The notes: generated by a model not told the origin, from the letters alone. 64,000 nt of DNA from Elephas maximus indicus (GCF_024166365.1 NC_064820.1:54041501-54105500), one strand, 5' to 3'. Counted from the stretch's first letter, positions 46,215 to 58,422 are shown. Numbers and translations: made by a program.

Positions 46215-46890
46215 AAGATTTTATTTTATTTTTAATAATATTTTATTGTGTTTTAGGTGAAAGTTTACACAGAAAATTAAGTTCCCCTTTAACAATTTTT
46301 CTGCGCCATTGGTTGCAGTTTTTACAATGTGTCAGCATTCTCATTATTTCTGGTCTGTTTGTTCTGTTGCCATTGATCTAGCTTCCCTTTCCCCCTTCTT
46401 GCTTTCTCATCTCTGCTTTTGGGTAGATGCTGAGAATTGGGTCTCATATAGTTAATTGTTTCAGGGAACGCATTACTCACGGGTGATATGTTTTATTTTA
46501 TAAGCCAATTTATTATTTGGCTGAAAGGTGGCCTGCAGAAATAGGTTCAATTCCAAGTTCAAAGTGTATCTTAGGGCGATAGTCTCAGAATTTCCTCTAG
46601 TGTCTATCAGTCCAGTATGCCTGAACTTTTTCAGGAATTTGAGTTTTGTTCTATATTTTTATCCCATTCTATCCTTCTGTTTTGTTCCTGGCCAGAATGA
46701 TCAGTAGTGGTAGCTGGGCACCATCTAGTTCTTATTGTCTTAGGTTAGAAGACATTGTGGTTCATGTGGGTATTAGTCTCGTGGACTGGTTTCTTCTTTT
46801 AGCCTTTGATTTCCTCCCTCCTCTTTTCTTCCATAAAAGTAGATACCAATAGCTGTATCTTAGATGGCAGCTCGAGAGCTCGATCTTCCT
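46215..46890. repeat. Probable afrotherian interspersed repeat, family unassigned
   Basis: Resembles an abundant elephant repeat from memory: TTTTAGGTGAAAGTTTACAC, GCGCCATTGGTTGCAG, ACAATGTGTCAGCATTCTC, TATTTGGCTGAAAGGTGG, GGTAGCTGGGCACCATCTAG, CTGTATCTTAGATGGCAGC. It could be an L1 or LTR-class element. There is only one copy in the window, so it cannot be confirmed internally. Confidence 0.45.
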
Positions 46891-47681
46891 TTGATGGGAA
46901 GGGAAGTATTTGTGGCCATTAAATTTTTTATGAAAAAATTTTTCCACAGTGTGGGATATATATGAAAAAGATGTGAATAAAGTCATTTACTTCTTATAAC
47001 TTTTATTTCTAGTCCCTTATATGGTTGTTAGTGTCCATCTCTATGTTCTTTCTCATGTCCTTTTCCGAGTAAGTTTTTCATCCACATAGCTGCTTCCGAG
47101 TTCTATATCCTCCATACAACCTTTCCTTACCAATCTTTCATTTATGATTTCTTTAATACTTCTGGTTTTATTTGTACACTGTTTTATATTCTCATATCGT
47201 TCTATAAATTCTTTGCGTATGCTTATTCTGAATTCTTGACTAAATTGTCTTATTTTTGTGTTATATTCTTCAATAAATTTATAATAGTGTATGATCTAAG
47301 TACTCAATAAATAATTGTTGCTATACTTTTGGACTGGCCAAGAGAACACTTCTGAAATTGGACGTTACCAAAACCTTATTTACTTTGGTTTCCCAATGGA
47401 GCTGTCCAATCATGATTTAAAAAAAAAAAAAAATTTTTTTTTTTTTTTTTTTTTTTAAGTACAATGGTTAAAGAAATCTGGTTAAATTCAGTAGACTACT
47501 ATTTAAAAATCATTTTGGCAACTGGATTCAATCAGTTAAAAAGAAAGTATTTGTAATTGTGTTTTTAAAATTATTTTACAGCTGTAATAAAGCCACTTGC
47601 AAGTATATGTATACAATTTCCTTGCTAAGCCATATATATGGCTGAGGAGGGGTTTTGCAATAGTCTGGAGTAGTACACTTA
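46891..47681. other. Intergenic AT-rich sequence
   Basis: Holds an A(15)T(23) homopolymer junction at 47419-47456. No gene. Confidence 0.5.
47419..47456. repeat. A(15)T(23) tract
   Basis: Fifteen A then twenty-three T residues, a perfect hairpin-capable junction. Possibly two retroposon tails abutting, but no bodies are recognised. Confidence 0.85.
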
Positions 47682-47795
47682 GTTGTGCTCATGCAGAACG
47701 TGCACATACGCCAAGAGGCAGTTGTTGGAACAGAACAAAGGGATATTGTGTGTTTTAAAATCAGGAAAGGTGTGTGTCAGTGTCGTATCTAGGGC
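47682..47795 (+). mobile_element. RTE internal fragment
   Basis: About 110 bases matching 57440-57550 of the full RTE: CAAGAGGCAGTTGTT, GAACAAAGGGATATTG, TCAGGAAAGGTGTGTG. Confidence 0.75.
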
Positions 47796-47905
47796 CAGAT
47801 TAAGGCATGTGAGGGCTCTAGATACTGATAATCTGTGGTGCCCCTTCCACTGTTATGCTCACATATTTTAATGGGATATGTGGATTTTATATATATATAC
47901 GTGTG

Positions 47906-48387
47906 TGATGGTTAAGATTGTATGTCAGCTTGGCTGGGCTATGAGACTCAGTGTTTATATGTGATCATGCCCATGATTGAATCTTCTGTAGGTAGCCAAT
48001 CAGTTGAAAGGGAGTTTCCTTGGAGGTGTGACCTGCTTCTGAATATAAGCAGAGGTTCTGGCATTTTTTCTCACTCTGGATCCCGTGGCTGTCCCCTGTT
48101 CATCTCACCTCTGGGTCTTGGGACTTGAGCTACCAGTTTATCTGCAGACCTTGGGATTTGTCGATCTTCACAGTCTGAGAGCGGGAGCCCTGCTTTTCAA
48201 CCTACCGATCTTGGGTTCATCAGTCCCTGTGACTATGTGAATTGAGAGAAACCTCTATTCTGATCCATGGACTTGGGATATTCCAGCCTGCACGATTGTG
48301 TAAGCTGTTTCCTCAATATAAATCTCTCTCTCTGTATATTTATATGCTTTACTGGTTTTGCTTCTCTGGAGAACCCAGCCTAAGACA
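47906..48387 (+). repeat. LTR-like repeat, TG...CA ends
   Basis: Starts TGATGGTTAAGATTG and ends GAGAACCCAGCCTAAGACA, with an internal AATCTCTCTCTCTG tract before the end. It is like a common mammalian LTR-type repeat from memory. No matching 5-bp target duplication was found. Confidence 0.45.
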
Positions 48388-49063
48388 ACAAATATATATT
48401 TCTGTGTCTTTAGCTATCTATAATGAAACTTCTTTTTTAAATGCAACTATAATATTTGCGACTTATGCAAAAGTAGTATATGCCATTTTAGCAGAATGAG
48501 ATCAACTGGATTATAAAATTTTTAGTAGATGCAGGGTACTAAGATTTTTACTATATACCACATTTTCTACAAAAAGAATATTCCACAACAAAGAAAATGA
48601 GTAAGTGAACTTAGTTGTTTCAACAAACATTGTAAAATTTTGTTGATCTCCCACAGTGAAAAATTGACTTTCATCAACTTTGGCTTATTTCAATTTTGAT
48701 GCTTGTTCCCTAATAAATGCTATAATTTTAAATGAACAAATGAGAAAATATCATAACAGAAAATTTGATGATCAGAAAACAAATATTACAACAAATTACT
48801 GTATTTTATTTTTAGAAAAATCTTTCATCTCTAGCATGTTATAATTAAAAACATTTCTTTTCTTTGCTCTTACAAATTCTTCAGTGCTTTCATCACAATT
48901 CAGCTGCCAAACAATTATCTACTTCCATGCATAAGAAAGATAACGAATCAAGTCTTTCTTGAATCATTGTACACTGATGGTTTGGGGATGAAAATTAAAG
49001 TTCTGTTGTGCAGTTTGTGATCATTAAAGTTAGGAGTATGCATAAAGCAATTTCAATATGAAA
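48388..49063. other. Intergenic AT-rich sequence
   Basis: No gene or repeat family recognised. Confidence 0.5.
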
Positions 49064-49228
49064 GCTTGGTGGTGCGGTGGTTAGGAGCTCTAGCTGCTAA
49101 CCAAAAAGCCAGCAGTTCAAATTCACCACCCACTTCTTGGAAACCCTATGGGGCAGTTCTACTCTGTCAAATAGGGTTGCTATGAGTTGGAATCTACTCA
49201 ACACCAATGGGCTTGGTTTGGGTTTGGT
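49064..49228 (+). mobile_element. AfroSINE, short type
   Basis: Sense full copy ending GGGCTTGGTTTGGGTTTGGT, immediately followed by a second AfroSINE. Confidence 0.92.
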
Positions 49229-49395
49229 AAGGAGCCCTGGTCTTGCAATGGTTGAGTGCTTGGCTACTAACGGAAAAGTCAGGAGTCTGCTTCTGTAAAG
49301 ATTACAGCCTTGAAAACCCTATGGGGCAGTTCTGTTCTGTCCCATAGGGTCACTATCAGTTGAAATCAACTTGAAGTCAAGTTTTTTTTTTTTTT
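49229..49395 (+). mobile_element. AfroSINE, long type, tandem to the previous
   Basis: Starts AAGGAGCCCTGGTCTTGCAA, carries the long-type AAGATTACAGCCTTG, and ends TTGAAGTCAAG plus a T run. Confidence 0.9.
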
Positions 49396-49919
49396 TTAAT
49401 GTATGGTTTATTGCTGTGAGTTGATGGCAGTTTTTTTTTTTTTCTTTTCTTACATGAGTAAAATTTGTCTTCCCTGAATCTGCAAACTTAGTTCCATGTA
49501 AGAATGAAATTGTTGTACTCCTCCATAAAGGTTTGTATTCAAGCCATCGGGAAAAGCCTGCACGTATTCTTGGGTGTCTTCATGCATTCATCAAGTATAT
49601 CTACATTGTTTAAGAAGGAAAAGAATTTAAAACACTTCTGCCCTTATTTTCATGCAAAATCCAAGTGTGTCAATGATGGTGTAGTATGTGGTTATGCAAA
49701 ATTGGTCTCTGGCACTCAATGGTACTTCTGGAGCACTTCCATCATTTTCTTGTTTCTTTCTACTGCTTCTGCAATGGTGAACTGCTTGATAATCAGTATT
49801 TGACAGTATTTGTCTTGTGTTTTCAAATTTTCCAAAATCTCCTCTTAAATTATGTAAATACCTTATTAATGACTGGTAGGGATCTGGGCATTATTTTAAA
49901 TTTGCTTCTGAATTTTGGA
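49396..49919. other. Intergenic sequence
   Basis: Poly(T) at 49431-49443. Overlapping frames 49504-49982 look like chance open frames or an unrecognised LINE remnant. Confidence 0.4.
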
Positions 49920-49930
49920 GAGCTTGACTC

Positions 49931-50083
49931 CAAAACAAACCCATTGCTGTTGAGTCTATTCCGACTCATAGCAACCCTGTAGGACAGAGTAGAACTGCCC
50001 CATAAGGTTTCCAAGGAGCACCCGGTAGATTTGAACTACCAACCTTTTGATTAGCACTTCACCACTCTGCCACCAGGGTTTCC
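49931..50083 (-). mobile_element. AfroSINE, short type, perfect target duplication
   Basis: Antisense full copy between identical 11-bp GAGCTTGACTC repeats (49920-49930, 50084-50094). Confidence 0.96.
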
Positions 50084-50292
50084 GAGCTTGACTCGTCCGA
50101 TGAAAATGCTGCAATATATTATTCCACATAACAAACATAAATACATTTTGTTGGTGATGTTTTCATCTTTTCCTTTAATAACGCTTTTTTTGTGTCTGGT
50201 CTTCAGCAATATTTTCTAAGGTATCTAGAATCAGAGTGTAAGATTCTAGGATTGCACTTGTTGCTACAGCATGGGCATCCAAACATGTATCG

Positions 50293-50597
50293 TTGAAAAA
50301 TTACAGCCAGAATGCTCCTTAGAAGCAAGAATGGCAAGACTTTTTCTCACATACTTTGGACATGTTATCAGATGGGACCATTCCTTGGAGGGGCCATCAT
50401 GCTTGGTAAAGTAGAGGGTCAGTGAAAAAGAGGAAGATCCTCAATGAGATGGATTGACACAGTGGCTACAACAATGGGCTCAAACATAGCAATGATTGTG
50501 AAGATGGCTCAGGACTGGGCGGCATTTCCTTCTGTTGTACTTAAGGTCACTATGAGTCAGAACCAACTCAATGGCATGTAACAACACTAGAACAACA
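50293..50597 (+). mobile_element. RTE LINE 3' fragment
   Basis: Sense 305-base 3' end: CAGAATGCTCCTTAGAAGCA, ATGGCAAGAC, ACATACTTTGGACATGTTAT, GAGATGGATTGACACAGTGG, GAGTCAGAACCAACTCAATG, then ACAACA. Confidence 0.9.
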
Positions 50598-51910
50598 GAG
50601 TAGTGAGACAACCAGAAGTGGAGATTCTGATGACCCAGAGTGTGCTCTTTGTTTCCCTCTTTTGATTTTCTTTAGGACAGGTCATACTGAGGGGATCTCA
50701 AGGAAAGCTGCTGGTGATGTTTGTATGAGGCAGAAAAATAAAGATGAAAGCTAGGAGGTGGAAGAAGGGAGAGAAAAGTACTGTAATGCTAGTGCGTCAA
50801 TGTTAGCTTACTTCTTCTGGATCTGATTTTGCTTCCTGTGGCCTGATGGTACTCAGGAATTCTCAGAGGGGGAAGGACAAAAGAAGGCTTTTCTTAGCTT
50901 TACTGAAAATTTCAGAGAAGAGAGAAGGCAAAGGGAGATGCTGCTGAGAGAGAAAGATGTAGGCAGAGGTAGGGGACCTTTTAAGTCCTGGATCAGAGAA
51001 AGTAGGAAAGACAAAATGGAGTTTGTGTGCAAGTCTCGTCTTAAACTCATAGAGATCTTTGCACCATGGTTGAAGATATCTGTATGCAACTTGGAGTGAA
51101 CTAAATTCAAATGAAAATGCCCCATGAGGTCTGGCTCTAATTGGCTATTTGTGGGAGTATCATAAATTGTAAGATTTTTCTGAGTAATGAGGCATATGGT
51201 AATTTTACTTTGTACAGAGGCTGTCAATCCATAGTAAAGTGAATTGCTAAAGCCTACACTGATCTATATATAGGAAAAGATCACAAAGGAGTTAACATGT
51301 ATATATGGAAAGAACCAAAGCTTAATAAAATGTATGACAATTAACAATAACTATATTAGAGTACCAAAGTCTAATGTATGTTATACTCCAGTAATTGTTG
51401 GAGTTGCTGGTCAGCAGATTGAACTGTTTGTCATAGACGCTGACAAAGTATAGCCTAAGGATCTTGAACTTGTTACACATGTTTAAAATATATATGTAAA
51501 TATACATACACACATGTATATTTTTAATGAGACTAAAGTTTTCATGCATTACAAAGTTTCAGGATTTGTCTAATAAGGCCTGAAATCTTTTTACAGATTG
51601 ATGGAACTTATTATGACATTTATATACTCTAAATCCAATCATCTTGGCTTTAATGAAAATATTTTCCTTAAATATTTTGAAAGTAAAGCATCTTCACTGA
51701 ATCAAAACTGACATTTTAATTTGAACTCTCCACTCTGAAAAGAGTTTGCAGTCAAAATTTGTCATTAAAAAAACTCAATGAAATGAAAAATAATGATATG
51801 CTGGCTTGCTCTTGCAAGCATCTGGAATTGAAATGCTAAAGACATATTTTCATGCTCAGTTGGCTTCTTTCACTGCCATGCAGGGATTAACTGGGAGTTA
51901 GCTCTCGGTG
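50598..51910. other. Intergenic sequence
   Basis: Purine-rich at 50740-51010, then AT-rich. A 124-codon minus frame (50853-51227) is probably chance over the purine-rich strand. Confidence 0.4.
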
Positions 51911-52275
51911 AAGGAGCCTTGGTGGTGCAAGGGGAAAGTGCTTATCTGCGCCCTGAAAGGTTGGAGGTTTGAACCTACCAGTCCGCTTGGCAGAAGAAAA
52001 GACCTGGTGATCTACTCCCATAAAGATTACAGCCTAGTTGGTCAGTTTTACTCTGTCATATAGGGTCTCTATGAGTCCCTGGTGGCGTACTGGTTAAGTC
52101 CCACAGCTGCTAACCAAAGGGTCGGCAGTTTGAATCCACCAGGCGCTCCTTGGAAACACTATGGGGCAGTTCTACTCTGTCCTATAGGGTCGCTATGAGT
52201 TGGAATCGACTCGACAGCACTGGGTTTGGTTTTTGGTTTTATGAGTTGGAATAGCACACAACAACAACAGCAACT
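51911..52275 (+). mobile_element. AfroSINE, long type, split by a younger AfroSINE
   Basis: 5' part 51911-52075, 3' part 52241-52275. The head is GGTGGTGCAAGGGGAAAGTG, then GATTACAGCC; the tail after the insertion is ATGAGTTGGAATAG and ends ACAACAACAAC. Confidence 0.92.
52076..52240 (+). mobile_element. AfroSINE, short type, inserted into the long-type copy
   Basis: Full copy from TCCCTGGTGGCGTACTGG to GGGTTTGGTTTTTGGTTTT. Flanked by TATGAG (52070-52075) and TATGAG (52240-52245), and the outer element reads on across it. Confidence 0.94.
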
Positions 52276-52277
52276 CT

Positions 52278-52470
52278 CAGTGCAGGAGAAAGAGCCGTGG
52301 ACTTCAACTCAGAAGAAATGCATTTAAGACCGAGTTGTGTCACTTATCTGTGGGATGAGTTTGTCCAAGTCATTTCATTTCATCACTAAAATTAAGATGA
52401 TAATAGATATGTCACAGGGTCTTTAGACAATATTGTATGGAAAAGTGTTCAGACAGTATCTTATGTAAAT
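52278..52470 (+). mobile_element. MIR SINE
   Basis: CAGGAGAAAGAGCCGTGGAC, GAGTTGTGTCACTTATCTG and CAAGTCATTTCATTTCATCA in MIR order. Confidence 0.6.
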
Positions 52471-52904
52471 ATGTTATCGAGGATATATTTTACACATTTC
52501 AGGTTAAATAAAAATATACATTTTTCAGTTATCTTTATTTCAAAAGGAATACATGGTCAAGGTAAAGAGATACAGAAAATTAAAATAAGCAAAAAGAAGA
52601 AGCTGAGACTTACCCATAATCGTTCCAAATAATTATTTATTACATTTATGTCATATTCATCTAAGTTTTTACCTATTCCTATAGCTTTTAAAAGTATTCT
52701 TCCTTCTATATATGCTACTATTGTGGTTTGTTGCCTTTCCCTTAACACTATATTATGATCATGTTTGCAGGACAGTATATGTACTTCATGGAATAGTATT
52801 AAGTTAATATATTTTCCTTTATGTGAAAGACCTGTAATTTACAATTCACTAAACCATTTCCTATTAATTAAACAAAAACTTTAGAATATTTACAGTCTTT
52901 TTAA
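52471..52904. other. Intergenic AT-rich sequence
   Basis: Nothing recognised. Confidence 0.5.
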
Positions 52905-53077
52905 AACCAAAACAAACAAAAAACCTATTGCTTTCGAGTCAATTCTGACACATAGTGATCCTATAGGACAGAGTAGAACTGCCCCATAGGGTTTCCAAGA
53001 AGTGGCTGGTGGATTCCAACAGCCAATCTTTTGGTTAGCAGCTAATAAACATTTAACCACTGTGCCACCAGGGCTCC
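52905..53077 (-). mobile_element. AfroSINE, short type
   Basis: Antisense copy with A-rich start, CTATAGGACAGAGTAGAACT, GGGTTTCCAAGAAGTGGCTG, and TTGGTTAGCAGCTAATAAAC before the head complement. Confidence 0.92.
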
Positions 53078-53498
53078 ACAGTATTTCAAAGAGACATACA
53101 TATTATCTTTTATTAATCCTTGCACATATTCGCTGGTATTCCTAGATGAAAGAATAAACGTTTTAAGGCTTTTGATATATTTTGTCAACTTGCCTTACAG
53201 GCGGACCATGCCAATTTTTACTTTGCCCGTCAGTATGAAAAGTGGCCTGATTACCATATCATAACCAATATTGTGTTCTATGACAATAATTTGTAAAAAT
53301 TATGTCATAGGTAGAAAACTCATTTTTTTAAATGAACATTTTGAAATACCTGTATCTATCCTTTAATTATAAATACCTTTGGATGAATTTTTTCCTCTGT
53401 CATATATGTTGTGAATATGTTTTCCTACTTTCTCATTTGCCTCTAAGTTGTGTTTACAATGCTTTTCTCAAAGGTGCATATTTCTAATTCATAGGTTA
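53078..53498. other. Intergenic AT-rich sequence
   Basis: Nothing recognised. Confidence 0.5.
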
Positions 53499-53722
53499 AA
53501 ACAAACAACCAACCAGCCAAACCAGTTGCCATCAAGTTGATTCGAACTCATGAGACCCCATGTGTGTCAGAGTAGACCTGTGCTCTATAGGGTTTCCAAT
53601 GGCTGATTTTTTGCAAGTAGATTACCAGGTCTTTCTTCCCAGGCACCTCTGGGTGGACTCAACTGCTAACCTTTTGGTTAGCAGCCAAGTGCATTAACTG
53701 TTTTTACCATTCCAGGGATTCC
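53499..53722 (-). mobile_element. AfroSINE, long type
   Basis: Antisense copy with the long-type middle (GATTACCAGGTCTTTCTTCC). Flanked by AATTCATAGGTTA (53486-53498) and AATTCATGGGTAA (53723-53735), an imperfect target duplication. Confidence 0.9.
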
Positions 53723-53884
53723 AATTCATGGGTAATAATGCTTTATTTATCTGGCACTGTCAAAGGATGAGGAATTCTACCTAAATAAATTTTTGAGGAA
53801 TGCATAACTTGAAAACAAATTTTTTTTGAAGTAGAAAATCTTTCCAAATTGCATTATCTACCTCTTTTGCCTCCTGATACGAAA

Positions 53885-54310
53885 TGTATCGAATACAGTG
53901 ATATGCTAGGCATTTCAGACATATTTTCTTCGGTCTTCAAAACAATTTTGCAAAATACTGTTACTTCTCTACCTTTATGGCTGGAGCCACTGCAGTTGCA
54001 GAGATAATCAATAATTTCCCCAGATTCACACAGTTCATGAGGGTTTTTGCTGTTGTTAGGTGCTGCCCAATCTATACCAACTCATAGCTACCCAATGTGT
54101 TAGAGTAAAACTGTCCGATAGGGTTTTCTAGGCTGTAATTTTACAGGGGGGGATCTCCAGGTCTTTCTCCTGTGGAGCTGCTGGGTGGATTGGAACTGCC
54201 AAGTTAGGTAAGCAGCCAAGCACTTAACCATTGCACCACCAGGGCTCCTTTTATTAGAGTTAGACCTATGATTTGAGTCTAAACCTAGATCCTTTGCTTT
54301 TTATACTGTA
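53885..54310 (-). mobile_element. MIR SINE, split by an AfroSINE
   Basis: Antisense MIR: TGATATGCTAGGCATTTCAG to CCCAGATTCACACAGTTCAT, continuing after the SINE with GATTTGAGTCTAAACCTAG, ATCCTTTGC. Confidence 0.7.
54048..54248 (-). mobile_element. AfroSINE, long type, inside a MIR
   Basis: Antisense: CTGTTGTTAGGTGCTGCCC (an RTE-like junction), CCAACTCATAGCTACCC, TTTTCTAGGCTGTAATTTTA, GATCTCCAGGTCTTTCTCC, then the head complement ending CCACCAGGGCTCC. Confidence 0.88.
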
Positions 54311-54494
54311 CTGAACACACTTCTATTGTGTGTTAATATTCTGAGGCCCTTAAGGTCTATGTAAACATGTAGAGCTATATTTGTATGATACCTACTTTTT
54401 ATTTTTTAAATAGTTTTTATATGTGCTTCCTCAATTTCAGTAAGGTAACTTTAAATATATCCTGCTCTCAGCCTGCTTTCTTCTGACAAAAGCA

Positions 54495-54920
54495 ACAATA
54501 ACAAATAAACATTTATAAAAGACCCACTGTGTGTCAGCCATTGTAATGATTGCTTGATGCTTTTCCCTACCACTGTCTTAATTTGTGGAGTGGAAAATAG
54601 GTAACTGGGTTTGAAAAAAATTAATACAAAAAAGGAGTAAAATTTCTTTGAGCAAAGACTGAGAGGCTTTTCTCTAACTAAAACTCATGAGTTCATTCTG
54701 CCTCAACTTGAGTCTCCTAAATTTATTGATGTTTATGTCATGATTGACAGTAAACACTAACTTTATCTCATTTAGCCCTTAAAATGATCCCACACACTAA
54801 TATTCCTATCCTTTTATTTTTACAACTGAGAGAACTGAAGTTCAGAAAGAATAAGTTACTTGCCCAAGATTCCATTGCATAGAGTTTGTGACTTCTACTC
54901 AGAACACTTTATTTGTAGTT
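54495..54920 (-). mobile_element. MIR-like fragments
   Basis: AACATTTATAAAAGACCCAC at the left and TCATTTAGCCCTTAAAATG, ACAACTGAGAGAACTGAAG, TTGCCCAAGATTCC at the right follow antisense MIR order with unrelated sequence between. It could be one expanded copy or two. Confidence 0.5.
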
Positions 54921-55198
54921 CTTAGGGTGAGTTATCACAAAAATAGCCTTCAAACAACTGAAAAGTTACTGTATCACAGCATTCAGGGGTAAGAGCCTAA
55001 TTGAGAGAGCCAAAGTTAGGAATATAGTAAAAATTTCTGTTTATGTGGTTTAAAAATATATGCATTTAAAAATAAGGTTGAATTTAATGCTACAACATGA
55101 TGTCCAGATTCAAACCATTCTTTCCTTGTTGGAAAACAAATATCTAGTCCTCTGCTAATGATACTTACAGTGTCTTACAAAATAGGGTTGCTATTTTT
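54921..55198. other. Intergenic sequence
   Basis: Nothing recognised before the RTE target site. Confidence 0.5.
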
Positions 55199-55609
55199 AT
55201 CATGATGAGCCCCCATGTGTCTGTCAGTTTGTTGTACTGTGGCGGCTGGCATGTTGCTGTGATGCTGGAAGCTATGCCACCGGTATTCAGATACCAGTAG
55301 GGTCACCCATGGAGGATAGTTTTCAGCTGAGCTTCCAGACTAAGACAGACTAGGAAGAAGGACCTGGCAGTCTAGTTCTGAAAAGCATTAGCCAGTGAAA
55401 ACCTACTGAATAGCAGTGGAACATTGTCTGATATAGTACTGGAAAATGAGTCCCCCCTCCACAGGTTGGAAGGCACTCAAAAGATGACTGGGGAAGAGCT
55501 GCCTCCTCAAAGTAGAGTCGACCTTAATGATGTAGACGGAGTAAAGCTTTCAGGACCTTCATTCGTTGACGTGGCATGACTCAAAATGAGAAGAAACAGT
55601 TGCAAACAT

Positions 55610-56371
55610 CCATTAATAATCAGAATGTAGAATGTACGAAGTATGAATCTAAGAAAATTGGAAATCATCAACAATGAAATGGAATGCATAAACATCGATA
55701 TCCTAGGCATTAATGAGTAGAAATGGACTGGTATTGGCCATTTTGAATCGGACAATCATATAGTCTACTATGCTGGGAATGACAACTTGAAGAGGAATGG
55801 TGTTGCATTCATCATCAAAAAGAACACTTCAAGATCTATCCTGAAGTACAACACTGTCAGCTATAGGATAATATCCATACATCTACAAGGAAGACCAGTT
55901 AATATGACTATTATTCAAATTTACACACCAACCACTAAGGCCAAAGATGAAGAAACACAAGATTTTTATCAGCTGCTGCAGTCTGAAATTGATCGAACAT
56001 GCAATCAAAATGCATTGGTAATTACTAGCGATTGGAACATGAAAGTTGGAAACAAAGAAGAATGATCAGTACTTGGAAAATATGGCCTTGGTGATAGAAA
56101 CAATGCTGGGGATCGAATGATAGAATTTTGCAAGACCAACGACTTCTTCATTGCAAATAACTTCTTTCACCAACATAAATGGCGACTATACACATGGACC
56201 TTACTAGATGGAACACACAGAATTCAAATTGACTACATCTGTGGGAAGAGACAATGGAAAAGCTCAATATTATCAGTCAGGACAAGGCCAGGGCCCGACT
56301 GTGGAACAGACCATCAGTTGCTCATATGCAAGTTCAAGCTGAAACTGAAGAAAATCAGAGCAAGTCCATGA
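55610..56371 (+). pseudogene. RTE endonuclease domain remnant
   Basis: Frames 55787-56065 and 56117-56371, same frame, separated by a TGA at 56063-56065. Upstream, the conserved INE-KWTG site carries a stop (UAG) near 55720. Signatures are IIQIYTPTT, SDWNMKVG, NDFFIANNFF, WRLYTWTLLDG, IDYICG and GTDHQLL, the last being the endonuclease D-H catalytic pair. Confidence 0.9.
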
Positions 56372-56701
56372 GAGCCAAACTATGACCTTGAGTACATCCC
56401 ACCTGAATTTAGAGACCATTTGAAGAATAGATTTGATGCATTGAACACTGGTGACCGAAGACCAGATGAGTTGTGGAATGACATCAAGGGCATCATACAT
56501 GAAGAAAGCAAGAGGTCATTGAAAAGACAGGAAAGAAAAAAAGACCAAGATGGGTGTCAGAGGAGACTCTGAAACTTGCTCTTGAACATTGAACAGCTAA
56601 AGCAAAAGGAAGAATTGGTGAAGTAAAAGAACTGAGCAGAAGATTTCAAAGGGCGGCTCACGAAGACAAAGTATTATAACAACACGTGCAAAGAGCTGGA
56701 G

Positions 56702-58422
56702 ATGGAAAACCAAAAGGGAAAAACATGCTCGATGTTTCTCAAGCTGCAAGAACTGAAGAAAAAATTCAAGCCTCGAGTTGCAGTAGTGAAGGATTCTATG
56801 GGGAAAATATTAAATGAAGCAGGAAGCATCAAAAGGAGATGGAAGGAATACACAGAGTCATTATACCAAAAAGAATTAGTCGATGTTCAACTATTTCAAG
56901 AGGTAGGATATGATTAGGAACCAGTGGTACTGAAGGAAGAAGTCCAAGCTGCTCTGAAGGCATTGGTGAGAAACAAGGCTCAAGGAATTGATGGAATATC
57001 AATTGAGATGTTTCAACAAACAGATGCAGCGCTGGAGGTGCTCATTCATTTTGCCAAGAAATATGGAAGACAGCTTCCTGGCCAACTGACTGGTAAAGAG
57101 CCATATTTATGCCTATTCCCAAGAAATGTGATCCAACCAAATGTGGAAATTATAGAACAATATCATTAATATCGCACACAAGCAAAATTTTGCTGAAGAT
57201 CATTCAAAAATGGCTGCACCAGTATATTGACAGGGAACTGCCAGAAATTCAGGCCAGTTTCAGAAGAGGACATGGAACCAGGGATACCATAGCTGATGTC
57301 AGATGGATCCTGGCTGAAAGGAGGGAATACCAGAAGGATGTTTACCTGTGTTTTATTGACTACGCAAAGGCATTCAACTGTGTGGGTCATAACAAATTAT
57401 GGATAACATTGTGAAGAATGGGAATTCCAGAACACTTAATTGCACTCATGAGGAACCTTTACATAGATCAAGAGGCAGTTGTTCAGACAGAACAAGGGGA
57501 TACTGATTGGTTTAAAGTCAGGAAAGTTGTGTGTTGTCGGGGTTGTATTCTTTCACCATACCTATTCAATCTGTATGCTGAGCAAATAATCAGAGAAGCT
57601 GGACTATATGAAGAACAGGGCATCAGGATTGGAGGAAGACTCATTAACAACCTTCGTTAAGCAGATGGCACAACCTTGCTTGCTGAAAGTGAAGAGGACT
57701 TGAAGCACTTACTAATGAAGATCAAAGACCACAGCCTTCAGTATGGATTGCACCTCAACATAAAGAAAACAAAAATCCTCACAACTGGACCAATGAGCAA
57801 CATCATGATAAATGGAGAAAAGACTGAAGTTGTCAAGGATTTTATTTTACTTGGATCCACAATCAACAGCCATGGAGGCAGCAGTCAAGAAATCAAAAGA
57901 CGCATTGCACTGGGTAAATTTGCTGCAAAGGACCTCTTTAAAGCGTTGTAGGGCAAAGATGTCAGATGTCACCTTGGAGACTAAGGTGCACCTGAGCTAA
58001 GCCATGGTATTTTCAATTATATCAGATGCATGTGAAAGCTGGACAATGAATAAGGAAGACTGAAGAAGAGTTGACGCCTTTGAATTGTGGTGTTGGGGAA
58101 GAATATTGACTATACCATGGACTGCCAAAAGAACGAACAATCTGTCTTAGGAGAAGTACAACCAGAATGCTCCTTAGAAGCAAGGATGGCGAGACTGTGT
58201 CTTACATACTTTGGACATGTTGTCAGGAGGAATCAATCTCTGGAGAAGGACATCGTGCTTGGCAGAGTACAGGGTCAGCGGAAAAGAGGAAGACCCTCAA
58301 CGAGGTGGATTGACACAGTGGCTGCAACAATGAGCTCAAGCATAACAGTGATTGTAAGAGTGGCTCAGGACCGGGCAGTGTTTTGTTCTGTTGTGCATAG
58401 GGTCGCTATGAGTTGGAACTGA
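56702..58422 (+). pseudogene. RTE reverse transcriptase remnant
   Basis: Frames 56702-56917 and 56924-57169 share one frame; from 57109 the homology moves to another frame (57109-57414, 57418-57660, 57676-57951, 58087-58422). Motifs: NKAQGIDGISIEMF, NYRTISLISHTSKILLKII, CFIDYAKAFNCVGHNKLW, GCILSPYLFNLYAEQI, LLAESEEDLKHLL, and C-terminal LTYFGHVVRRNQSLEKDIVL, KRGRPSTRWIDTVA. The YADD position is mutated. Confidence 0.92.

Noticed and set aside
47906-48387. A DNA transposon with TGTG/CACA ends
   Set aside because: No matching target duplication; sequence order fits an old LTR-type repeat better, so left as LTR-like.
50853-51227. 124-codon minus-strand frame
   Set aside because: Lies over a purine-rich strand; no domain or conserved signature seen.
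55787-58422. A host gene with endonuclease and reverse transcriptase domains
   Set aside because: It is an RTE retrotransposon with target duplication, many stops and a destroyed YADD site.
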